DNA from: Candidatus Homeothermus arabinoxylanisolvens
GTDB lineage: Bacteria > Bacteroidota > Bacteroidia > Bacteroidales > Muribaculaceae
DNA: 13,705 nucleotides
Assembly (NCBI GenBank): GCA_001689405.1
Contig: LUJO01000009.1
Span: 1 to 13,705, forward strand
Direction: 5' to 3'
Shown here: one piece after another, positions 6,781-13,705 of the stretch
Layout: each line of letters opens with the position of its first letter
Position numbering within the stretch: position 1 is the first letter of the stretch
Position numbers and translations under genes: made by a program
The notes under the pieces: generated by a model
What the model saw: the letters and a program-made list of their open reading frames with translations, nothing else
Databases searched by the model: none
What the model was told of the DNA's origin: nothing

Positions 6781-7704
6781 CTAATCATGCAGCCCCCGCC
6801 CGCGCAGATATTCAAGAAGATGCTCGGCACGGTCGGTCTGTATTATAGACGCTCCAAGAGTGTCGATAAGATAGCCATACGATGCGTCGGCATCAACCAG
6901 CGACACCTCATCGTCATGACCGCCACACTGAGTGTCCCAAAGCGTATTGTACCATATCAGCGCTTTACCGTCGAGCATGTCTTTTAACTCCACGGCATAA
7001 CTTACGGCATGGTCGGCCGAATATGACAGTTCGTAAACCACCGGCTTGAGCACATTAAAAAATCCGGTCATGAGTTCTCGCGCCTCGGGCCTGTCAAGCT
7101 TCAGCTTAGGCATATAGATTATCTTATCGATATATGCGCCATAAAGGCTGTGGACCTCGGCAGCCGGCTTTGGACCCTTGACGATAACCTGACGTGCGGT
7201 GCCGGTCTTCTCCAGCACAGGCATCAGCAGGTCAAAGTAGCGGTCGGCCTTGTCAAGATTGACAAGCACGCGGTCTCTGGCTTCAAGAAGAGCCTCTTCG
7301 AGAGTAGGCACACCGTGCATGGTCTTTATACCGCAGCCGTTTTTCAGTCTCAGGGTCTTTATCGAGTCCAAAGGCCAGTCCCTTACGAGTCCTTTCCCCG
7401 TAGTAGTACGGTCAAGACGGCTGTCGTGCATGACAACCAGCACACTGTCCTTTGTAAGCTGAAGGTCAAGCTCCACCACATCGACACCCACGTTAATCGA
7501 ATGGCGAATGGCGGCAATGGAGTTTTCAGGGGCATACCGCCAGTCGCCGCGATGAGCCACAACCATCACCGATGACTTGTCGGCCGACATGAGCCTTTCG
7601 CGTAAGGTATCGACGCGTGTAGCCGCGCCTGCGGCAGGCTGACACATGACCGCAAGCAAAAGCAGCGCACATGACAGCCATTTCGTAGCCCGCAGTATCA
7701 TCAT
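6781..7704 (-). CDS. Glycerophosphodiester phosphodiesterase, exported (upstream copy)
   Basis: A 307-residue paralogue of the downstream enzyme with the same active-site set: H51-R52 in AHRGDWRYAPENS, E78 and D80 in VELDLQLTKDS, H93-D94 before RTTTGKG, and D151-K152 in NLDKAD. Its signal peptide (about residues 1-27, hydrophobic core SCALLLLAVM) differs from the other copy. A Cys at 21 follows LAVM, a poor lipobox, so a soluble periplasmic product is more likely than a lipoprotein. The start ATG overlaps the TGA of the preceding lipoprotein gene as ATGA, implying translational coupling; a second ATG follows at once. Differences between the copies cluster around residues 195-240 (KLKLDRPEAR, SYSADHAVSY), which may reflect different alcohol groups accepted (inference). 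Confidence 0.9.
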   Translation of the reverse strand: MMILRATKWLSCALLLLAVMCQPAAGAATRVDTLRERLMSADKSSVMVVAHRGDWRYAPENSIAAIRHSINVGVDVVELDLQLTKDSVLVVMHDSRLDRTTTGKGLVRDWPLDSIKTLRLKNGCGIKTMHGVPTLEEALLEARDRVLVNLDKADRYFDLLMPVLEKTGTARQVIVKGPKPAAEVHSLYGAYIDKIIYMPKLKLDRPEARELMTGFFNVLKPVVYELSYSADHAVSYAVELKDMLDGKALIWYNTLWDTQCGGHDDEVSLVDADASYGYLIDTLGASIIQTDRAEHLLEYLRGRGLHD

Positions 7705-8801
7705 CGCAGATTACCGTTACTCCATATCAAACGCTCGCCCCAGAAAGGCATGTACGTATTCTCGCAGTTCAGCTTGGAAGCGCGTTCAAGACCGAGGGCA
7801 AGCGACCAGCGCGAAGAAGCCACATCCTTGTGTGTAAGTTCAAGGATATGCGACAACAGCACGTAGTCGGGAGCGAATACGGCGCCGATGACATTGTTTT
7901 CGGTAAGCGCATTGGGAGCATACCGGGGTATGTAGATGTCTATATTGGCATTCCGGACTGTCTCATATCGGGAAGCGCCGAAGTTGGAGTCGCCCGAGTG
8001 CATTATGACACAGTGGCCGGCATCGCTTCCGCAGTCTATCTTAAATACGGTGACAGGCACATTCGTGTCGCCGTTATTGTGGTCGGTGATAAAACTGTGT
8101 ATAGCGAACGTGCCTATCGAATAGTCCTTGTTTTCAGCGGTGATATACTGAGAGTCGCATCCTTCTATGTCAAAATTGGCGAGAACAGGCTTGCCGAGTT
8201 TTGCCATGGCCTGAGCGAGCGGCAACGACTTGTGGTCATTGTGCACATGGGTTATGGCATAGAAGTCAAGATAGGGAGCAAGCTCCTCGGCACGGCGGTG
8301 AAAAATATCGATACCGAAAGCGCCCGAAGCGGTCTTCACCACATATCCCATGTTGTAAAGCTGATAGACATGCACCTCACCGGCAGCGGGAGTGTCTTTA
8401 TCAAGACCGTCGAGCACACGGTCCATGGCTTTGTTGTAGTTGTATATTATCGGTATTGTCTTCTCCATGGCGGTAGCCAGAGGAGCGTCGCCGTCAAGAT
8501 AAGCCTTGAATATGACGTCGGTACATTCATCGGCCTGTTTCTGCAGGTCAACGAATATGTCGTTACGCTGCGTAAGGTCGTGCGAAGCGGCCGATGTGGC
8601 CCACAACCGTACAAGAGCGTCATTTTCGGCAGAAGGCAGTACGGAGCCTTCGGGACGCCAGTCGTTTTTATCATCATCGCAGGCCGACACGCCGACGGCG
8701 CCGATGAATACAATCACCGCAACCGCGGGCTTTGACAATGTAGTCAAAACCCTGTTTGCGGCACCGCATAAAGCGGCAGAAATTGAACCTATAAATTGCA
8801 T
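7701..8801 (-). CDS. Lipoprotein with a metallo-beta-lactamase fold (putative hydrolase)
   Basis: A 366-residue lipoprotein: a long N-terminal region ends in a hydrophobic stretch and the lipobox VSAC, with Cys41 followed by DDDKND, the acidic type of signal that sends Bacteroidetes lipoproteins to the cell surface. From about residue 145 the sequence looks like a metallo-beta-lactamase-fold enzyme. It has HxHxDH as THVHNDH (H185, H187, D189, H190), a further His at 241 (ITDHNNG), Asp271 in HSGDS, and His318 or His324 in LLSHILELTHK, enough for a two-metal site. Residues 45-140 are a separate, mainly helical region I do not recognise. Relatives of this fold include phosphodiesterases and NAPE-type phospholipase D. 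Sitting between a surface lipoprotein and two GDPDs, it may release or trim a phosphodiester substrate (inference). Its TGA overlaps the next start. Confidence 0.8.
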   Translation of the reverse strand: MQFIGSISAALCGAANRVLTTLSKPAVAVIVFIGAVGVSACDDDKNDWRPEGSVLPSAENDALVRLWATSAASHDLTQRNDIFVDLQKQADECTDVIFKAYLDGDAPLATAMEKTIPIIYNYNKAMDRVLDGLDKDTPAAGEVHVYQLYNMGYVVKTASGAFGIDIFHRRAEELAPYLDFYAITHVHNDHKSLPLAQAMAKLGKPVLANFDIEGCDSQYITAENKDYSIGTFAIHSFITDHNNGDTNVPVTVFKIDCGSDAGHCVIMHSGDSNFGASRYETVRNANIDIYIPRYAPNALTENNVIGAVFAPDYVLLSHILELTHKDVASSRWSLALGLERASKLNCENTYMPFWGERLIWSNGNLR

Positions 8802-8840
8802 GAATAATGATTTTAATGATATTGGATTCTGTACCGAATA

Positions 8841-10793
8841 TTATTTCAGAGAATTTGTACCGAAGTGATTGCCGCCGCGCATAGGCCATCCGCCCGCAGC
8901 AAGCGGAGTCTTGATGTCAAATGCCGCTACCGAACCGTTCAGTCCGTAATATACACGGCAGTCGGGACCTATAGACACCGCCGACATAGTCTGCTTGCCT
9001 ATATTGAGTATGGCTTCGGCATTTCCGGCACGGTCAATCGCCAGAAGATTGAACGGCGAGGCGTACTCCGATATATAAGCCTTATCGTCGGCTCCGAGAG
9101 CGAATCCGGAGTAAATGTAATTTTTCTCGGCGGTATAATGCCACTTCTGAGCACCGTTGCGGTCAACGGCATACAGGCCACCCGACTTCTCGCAGAAATA
9201 CACTGTGCCGTCGGTGTCAACTACCGGATGATAGCAGTCATTGGTAGCCGAAGGACTTGTCCACAGGGTGCGTCCGGTGTTCATGTCGACCGCGGCCACA
9301 CCACCCTTGCTCTTCAATGTCGCATAAAGTACTCCGTTGTGGAGCGCGAGCGAACCGCCTCGCTCCGTAACCTTGTGACCCGCGTCGCATGTCCAGCGAA
9401 GCGATCCTGAGGCGGTGTACGACCACAATCCGGCAGAAGTGCCGATATATACGTTGCCGTCGGCATCAACCACCACTCCTCCGGCGTTGCCGCTCTGCAC
9501 GGCGTTCCACTTCTTTGAACCTGTTTCGGCATCAAGAGCGGTAAGCTTGCCTCCGTCGACAAGTACATACACAACTCCGTCCGATGTCACGGCGGGAGCG
9601 GCTTTAACAGCCTTGCCGAGCGATACCTTCCACTTCTCTATACCGTTGGGCGTAATAGCATAGAACGTGCCGGCGCCATCCTCGGTACCGAAATATATTT
9701 TACCGTCGGGGCCCACAGCCGGACCTGCGCCGTAAGTGGCGGCTGCCGTAGCGAACTGCCATTTAACTGTACCAGCCACCGCATCTACCGCAAACAACGT
9801 CTTGGTGCTCTGCGACACGGTATAGAATGTCTGTCCGTCGCGTGCAAACACGATGTTGCTCGACTTCTGATAACCGGTACCGGCAACCTGCGTCCAAGCA
9901 AACGGAAGCACGTCGACCGTTATCGAGGCTGACTCTGTCAATAGATTGTCATAAACCACATGTACAGTCACCGTATTGGATCCGGCAAGAGCGAAGTAGC
10001 AGTCGGTCGAAGGCTCGGAAGATATGTCGGTGCCGTTGACACTCCATTTCACAGATACGACTTCACCTGATATGAAATAAGCCGGATTATACTCAAGCTT
10101 GCACAGCTCATACTGGTGAGGTGTTTCGGGAAGAGCCGATATGGGGCTTATCTCACCCGGCACCGCCGTAGCCGACACAACGGGAGAGTTGCCGTGGCCA
10201 TACACACAGGTCAGTGCAAATGTATATTCCTTGCCGTTTTCAAGTCCGTTGACAAGATATGACACAGCGTCGGGTTCGGGATTGCCGGCCGATACGGCCG
10301 CTCCGCCAGCGGAAGTCACCGTGAGGCTATAGCTATATGACAGCTCTGTAGCCGGAGCCACCCATGATATGAACGCACGTCCGTCGCCAGCCATGGCTTT
10401 GAAATCGGTCACGGGCAGACGTGTTGACTTAGGCGTGCATGAAGCCGTTATCTTGCGGGCGAGTCCGCTCTCATAACGGGCCTGCACGGCAAATGTATAT
10501 GCACAGTCATTGACAAGCGGAGATATGACAGCCGATGACTCTTTGCCGTCGACAAAAATCTCGCCGTTCTCACCCGCCTGCGAGGTGGTCCATGTTATAT
10601 AATAGTCGACAGGTGTCGGTTTGCCCTCCTGCGGCTTCCACTGCAGGGTGACCGATTCGTCGCCCGACAATGCCGTAACTTCATCGACTTCGTATCGGTC
10701 AAACGAAGCTCGGTAATCGTTTTCATCTTCACAACCGGCCAGAACAAGAACGGCTGCGGCTGCCAATAATGTATGTCTAAATAATCGTTTCAT
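8841..10793 (-). CDS. Surface lipoprotein with fibronectin III domains and a PQQ-like beta-propeller
   Basis: A 650-residue lipoprotein with lipobox LAGC (Cys21) and acidic residues behind it (EDEND), fitting surface export. Two fibronectin type III domains can be read at about 36-121 and 126-212 (patterns such as SVTLQWKP, AYTFAVQARY, AFISWVAP, EYTFALTCVY), then an Ig/PKD-like segment at about 225-297. A beta-propeller with PQQ-type repeats fills 298-640: units such as LFAVDAVAGTVKWQF, LTALDAETGSKKWN, VAAVDMNTGRTLWTS and LYAVDRNGAQKWHY recur with GPDGKIYFG-like strands between them. There is no sign of PQQ-dehydrogenase catalytic residues, so binding or scaffolding is more likely than redox catalysis. 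It follows susD by 23 nt, the usual place of SusE/SusF-type surface binding proteins, and probably binds the imported ligand. Confidence 0.82.
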   Translation of the reverse strand: MKRLFRHTLLAAAAVLVLAGCEDENDYRASFDRYEVDEVTALSGDESVTLQWKPQEGKPTPVDYYITWTTSQAGENGEIFVDGKESSAVISPLVNDCAYTFAVQARYESGLARKITASCTPKSTRLPVTDFKAMAGDGRAFISWVAPATELSYSYSLTVTSAGGAAVSAGNPEPDAVSYLVNGLENGKEYTFALTCVYGHGNSPVVSATAVPGEISPISALPETPHQYELCKLEYNPAYFISGEVVSVKWSVNGTDISSEPSTDCYFALAGSNTVTVHVVYDNLLTESASITVDVLPFAWTQVAGTGYQKSSNIVFARDGQTFYTVSQSTKTLFAVDAVAGTVKWQFATAAATYGAGPAVGPDGKIYFGTEDGAGTFYAITPNGIEKWKVSLGKAVKAAPAVTSDGVVYVLVDGGKLTALDAETGSKKWNAVQSGNAGGVVVDADGNVYIGTSAGLWSYTASGSLRWTCDAGHKVTERGGSLALHNGVLYATLKSKGGVAAVDMNTGRTLWTSPSATNDCYHPVVDTDGTVYFCEKSGGLYAVDRNGAQKWHYTAEKNYIYSGFALGADDKAYISEYASPFNLLAIDRAGNAEAILNIGKQTMSAVSIGPDCRVYYGLNGSVAAFDIKTPLAAGGWPMRGGNHFGTNSLK

Positions 10794-10816
10794 AATCGGT
10801 ATAGATATTTATAGGA

Positions 10817-12211
10817 TTAATAACCGGGATTCTGCCACAAAACGGTCTTGTCGTCGATGCGCTCGATTTCGGTCGAAGGTATGGGATATAGCATCTGATA
10901 ATCCTGTATGGTAAGTCCTTCGTTGGCCGCGGCCTCCTTGGCACCGCCCAAACGCACGGAGTCAAACCACCGATGTCCCTCGTAAGGAAACTCTTTCTGA
11001 CGCTCAAGCATGACTGCCTTACGGAAGGCGTCACGGTCGGGCAGATCGGCTATGTCTACGGGCGACAGTCCGGCACGCGTATGCACTGCGTTCAGAGCAT
11101 TTAGAGCAGGCGAGTCCTGACGGTTGCTGTAGCCTACCTCGTTCAGCGCCTCGGCATACATAAGCAGCACATCGGCATATCTGAGGAGTATGTTGTCAGC
11201 ACCGTACTGGCGTGTGGTGGCATCGCGGGTGTCATAAAACTTACGCATCAGATGTGTGTTGACATCGGGCACCTTTACATACTCAAGCAACAGCGAACGG
11301 CGGTCATCGGAAGTGTAAAGTTCATTCAGAGTGCGTGTACGGTTGTTGTCGTCGGTAAGGTTGGTGAGCCCATACCAAGCGCCGTGTCCCTCACCCACTA
11401 CAGTCTTGTTGTAGCGTACGGCAAATATTATCTCGGCGTTCATCTTTTTGTCCACATCAAATACATCGAGCACATCAGGCAGAAGCGTATATGAACCGAT
11501 CATGCCTTCGAGCAACGGAGCGGCTTTCTCGGGGAAACCGAATGTGAGATACACTTTGGCGAGCAACGCCTTGGCTGCCCCGCTTGTGGCACGTCCTACA
11601 TCAGACTTGGGGTACGATGCGGGAAGCATGTTTTCATTTACTATCATCTCAAGGTCGCCGGCTATGTAGGTGTACATCTCGCTCTCGGAAGGGCGTGCAA
11701 GCTTAAGAGCCTCGTCGACCGATACAACCTTGCGGGCTACGGGCACGGTGCCCCAAGCACGATACATGTTGAAGTAGGTCAGGGCACGGATAAACATGGC
11801 TTCAGCCTTGAACTGGTTGCGTTTTACAGCATCGAACTGCGCGTCATCTATGCGGTCGAGCACCATATTGCAGCGGTACACGCCGTTATTGAAGTTAGCC
11901 CACAGGTCATCGAGTATGCCGTTGGCCGGAGTCTCGTTGAACTTGTCTATGTCATATCGGTCCTGCGTACCCGCCGTGGGTGCGTTAAGAGTAAGGTTGT
12001 CGCTGCGGTACTCGCACATCTCGATGTAAAAGTTCATCTGAGTCTGCAATTTGGCATAACAACCGTTTACAGCGATTTCGAAGTCGCTTTCGGTCTTGTA
12101 TATCTTATCTACCGTCACCTGATCGTCGGGCTGCAGGTCAAAGAAGCTGTCGCTGCACGATGTCAGCACCAATAAGGAGGCTGCGGTAATTGCCGTCAAT
12201 AGTTTTTTCAT
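10817..12211 (-). CDS. SusD/RagB-family substrate-binding lipoprotein
   Basis: A 464-residue outer-membrane lipoprotein that would act as the lid over its SusC partner and bind the ligand at the cell surface. The signal peptide ends in LTSC (Cys19) followed by SDSFFDLQPDDQ, typical of SusD proteins. Other family features are the KAEAMFIRALTYFNMYRAWGTVPV segment near 138-161, the RATSGAAKALLAKVYL helix pair, the ILLRYADVLLMYAEALNEVG helix and the closing ERQKEFPYEGHRWFDSVRLG and YPIPSTEI segments. Length is at the short end of the family. It begins 19 nt after the susC stop and is followed 23 nt later by the FN3/propeller lipoprotein gene. SusD proteins usually serve glycans, but the genes after it point to a phosphodiester here (inference). 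Confidence 0.95.
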   Translation of the reverse strand: MKKLLTAITAASLLVLTSCSDSFFDLQPDDQVTVDKIYKTESDFEIAVNGCYAKLQTQMNFYIEMCEYRSDNLTLNAPTAGTQDRYDIDKFNETPANGILDDLWANFNNGVYRCNMVLDRIDDAQFDAVKRNQFKAEAMFIRALTYFNMYRAWGTVPVARKVVSVDEALKLARPSESEMYTYIAGDLEMIVNENMLPASYPKSDVGRATSGAAKALLAKVYLTFGFPEKAAPLLEGMIGSYTLLPDVLDVFDVDKKMNAEIIFAVRYNKTVVGEGHGAWYGLTNLTDDNNRTRTLNELYTSDDRRSLLLEYVKVPDVNTHLMRKFYDTRDATTRQYGADNILLRYADVLLMYAEALNEVGYSNRQDSPALNALNAVHTRAGLSPVDIADLPDRDAFRKAVMLERQKEFPYEGHRWFDSVRLGGAKEAAANEGLTIQDYQMLYPIPSTEIERIDDKTVLWQNPGY

Positions 12212-12230
12212 TGTTGTGATTTTAATAAAA

Positions 12231-13705
12231 TTAGAAAGTGGTTAAGTTAAGGCCTATCATAAACGTACGGGCCAAAGGATAGGTACCGTAGTCCTCACCG
12301 GGTGTCAGCGCATTGCTGTTGCGCAGACTCACTTCGGGGTTGTAGCCCGAGTAATTGGTCCAAGTATACAGATTGTTGGCCGAGAAGTATATGCGGCACT
12401 TTTCGATATAAAGTTTCTTGGTCCAGTTAGAAGGCAGCGTATAGCCTACGGTTATATTCTGCAGACGCAGGTATGAGCCGTCCTCAAGATGCCAAGTCGA
12501 CGTACGGGCGTTGTATCCGGTCTGCTTGCGGTTGGCGCGGTTTGTAAATCCGTCGCCTATATTTGTCGCGCTCTGCCAGCGGTTGAGGCTTGCCACGGTG
12601 CCGTTGACGTTGCCCTCCATGTTGTCAAGATAACGGCGGTTGAGGTTCAGGATTTCGTTGCCGTACACACCCTGAAAGGCAACGGCGAAGTCAAGGCCCT
12701 TGTAAGCGAGAGTACCGTTGAAACCGTAAGTGAAGTCAGGCATATAGTTGCCTACGATAGCACGGTCTTTATTTACGTCGAGTACTCCGTCACCGTCAAC
12801 ATCGACAAAACGGAAGTCACCGGGACGTGCATTGTCAAAGTGAGGATAAGCCTTCAGGTCCTCTTCATTACGGAATATGCCGTCCTGCACAAGCAGATAA
12901 TATGAACCGATAGGCTTGCCTACCTGAGTTATGTAATAAGCGTGCTCGACACTGCCCGACGAGATTATCGGAGCATTCTGTTGTCCGAGAGCCTTTACCT
13001 CGTTGGTGTTTTTCGACCAAGTGGCATTGAACGAGTAGCTCAGTCCGTTTTTATATGAGTGCGACGAGCCCAGCGAGAGTTCCCAACCGCGGTTATTGAC
13101 CTTACCTATGTTCATAAGCGTCGTGCTGTAACCGGTAGGACGCGGAACGGGCACATTAAGAAGCATGTCGTAAGTATCGGCATAGTAGTATTCAGCGGTA
13201 AGTTTCAGATATCCGTTGAGCGCAAACAGGTCAAGACCGGCATTGATCATCGAGGTCTTCTCCCAAGTCAGGTCGGGGTTGTCGATACCCGTAGGCTTGT
13301 AGCCGCTGTTCAACGAACCGCTTCCCGAACCGAGTATATAATCATCCTGATCCATAGTGGACAAATGGCGGTAATTGCCTATCTGGAAGTTACCGGTCTT
13401 ACCGTAGCTAAAACGCAACTTACCGTCATCCAGCCAATTCATGGCGCTTATATTACGGAAGAAATCCTCGCCGGTAAAACGCCAAGCGGCCGATGCCGAG
13501 GGGAAGTAGCCCCAGCGGTTATTCTTGCCGAAACGTGAAGAGCCGTCGGCACGTATGGCGGCGGAAAGCATGTATAAGCCGCGATAGCTATACTGGGCGC
13601 GTGCGAGATACGAGGCAAGCGACCACTCGGTGGTCTGTGAATTTCCGTCTGACACCGTACCTCCGGTTATAGTCTGTATATTATTACTGTCCGCTAAACT
13701 TTTTT
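12231..13705 (-). CDS. SusC/RagA-family TonB-dependent outer-membrane receptor, C-terminal part
   Basis: The frame stays open to the right edge, so only about the last 490 codons (roughly half of a normal SusC protein) are present; the signal peptide, carboxypeptidase-like domain, TonB box and plug are outside. What is visible is beta-barrel sequence with SusC hallmarks: LYMLSAAIRADGSSRFG, WGYFPSASAAWRFTGE, LRFSYGKTGN, ELSLGSSHSYKNGLSY, RFVDVDGDGVLDVNKDRAIVG, FTYGFNGTLAYKGLDFAVAFQG and a final Phe after LNLTT. A GTG at 13655 could be taken as a start, but codons upstream continue the barrel frame (SLADSNNIQTITGGT), so it is internal. It is the first gene seen of the operon and would import the ligand across the outer membrane using TonB energy together with the SusD protein. 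Confidence 0.95.
   Translation of the reverse strand, partial: KSLADSNNIQTITGGTVSDGNSQTTEWSLASYLARAQYSYRGLYMLSAAIRADGSSRFGKNNRWGYFPSASAAWRFTGEDFFRNISAMNWLDDGKLRFSYGKTGNFQIGNYRHLSTMDQDDYILGSGSGSLNSGYKPTGIDNPDLTWEKTSMINAGLDLFALNGYLKLTAEYYYADTYDMLLNVPVPRPTGYSTTLMNIGKVNNRGWELSLGSSHSYKNGLSYSFNATWSKNTNEVKALGQQNAPIISSGSVEHAYYITQVGKPIGSYYLLVQDGIFRNEEDLKAYPHFDNARPGDFRFVDVDGDGVLDVNKDRAIVGNYMPDFTYGFNGTLAYKGLDFAVAFQGVYGNEILNLNRRYLDNMEGNVNGTVASLNRWQSATNIGDGFTNRANRKQTGYNARTSTWHLEDGSYLRLQNITVGYTLPSNWTKKLYIEKCRIYFSANNLYTWTNYSGYNPEVSLRNSNALTPGEDYGTYPLARTFMIGLNLTTF

Larger units (their letters stand above)
5823..7704 (-). repeat. Tandem gene duplication of the phosphodiesterase genes with an identical 68-nt tract
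   Basis: The two GDPD genes are head-to-tail copies, identical in most positions over the mature enzyme but unrelated in their signal peptides and in the 52-nt spacer. Bases 6226-6293 and 7187-7254 (offset 961) are identical over 68 nt, including third codon positions, while flanking codons carry many silent differences. That patchiness suggests gene conversion or strong constraint over a short stretch. Confidence 0.8.

Noticed and set aside
6289..7575. Similar plus-strand frames in both phosphodiesterase genes
   Set aside because: They resemble each other only because the two genes on the minus strand are duplicates.
7830..8735. 301-codon open frame on the plus strand
   Set aside because: It is the mirror of the metallo-beta-lactamase-fold gene, which has a lipobox and metal motifs; the plus-strand product shows no recognisable domain.
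12489..13538. Plus-strand frames of 138 and 159 codons
   Set aside because: Both are antisense to well-supported SusC barrel sequence.
13653..13655. GTG as the start of the SusC-like gene
   Set aside because: The same frame is open to the window edge and continues barrel-like sequence, and half a SusC protein would be missing.

Overview
The window looks like chromosome of a member of the Bacteroidales, most likely a gut species of the Muribaculaceae type (the family is an inference). The reasons are a SusC/SusD pair, lipoproteins with acidic residues after the lipid-bearing Cys, WG repeats, promoters of the Bacteroidetes form (TTTG, 20 nt, TAnnTTTG), and starts preceded by A-rich sequence instead of a clear Shine-Dalgarno. 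Every convincing gene lies on the minus strand, so transcription runs from the right edge to the left.

Right and middle (13705 down to 4461) is one tightly packed operon, in order of transcription: susC-like TonB-dependent receptor (5' end outside the window), susD-like lipoprotein, a surface-type lipoprotein with fibronectin III domains and a PQQ-like beta-propeller, a metallo-beta-lactamase-fold lipoprotein, two tandem glycerophosphodiester phosphodiesterases, and a GlpT/UhpC-type organophosphate:phosphate antiporter. Gaps are 19, 23, 39, -4, 52 and 12 nt. A strong rho-independent terminator (4398-4440) closes it. No glycoside hydrolase is visible. I read it as a SusCD-type uptake locus aimed at phosphodiesters: capture and import of glycerophosphodiesters or phospholipid or teichoic-acid fragments, hydrolysis in the periplasm or at the surface, and entry of glycerol-3-phosphate through the antiporter.

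Left of the terminator is a separate module: an AAA+ ATPase of the CbbX/SpoVK/EccA type with an unrecognised beta-rich N-terminal region (2125-3945), followed by a TIR-domain protein with about nine to ten WG repeats (257-2032). Each gene has its own Bacteroidetes-type promoter with an inverted repeat next to or across it. The AAA gene has a long leader (about 390 nt) holding a GC-rich segment flanked by a perfect 15-bp inverted repeat, a hairpin and a doubtful small ORF. TIR domains are often NAD-cleaving effectors in bacterial immunity, so this pair is a candidate two-gene stress or defence system. The left 256 bases have no gene but several short hairpins.
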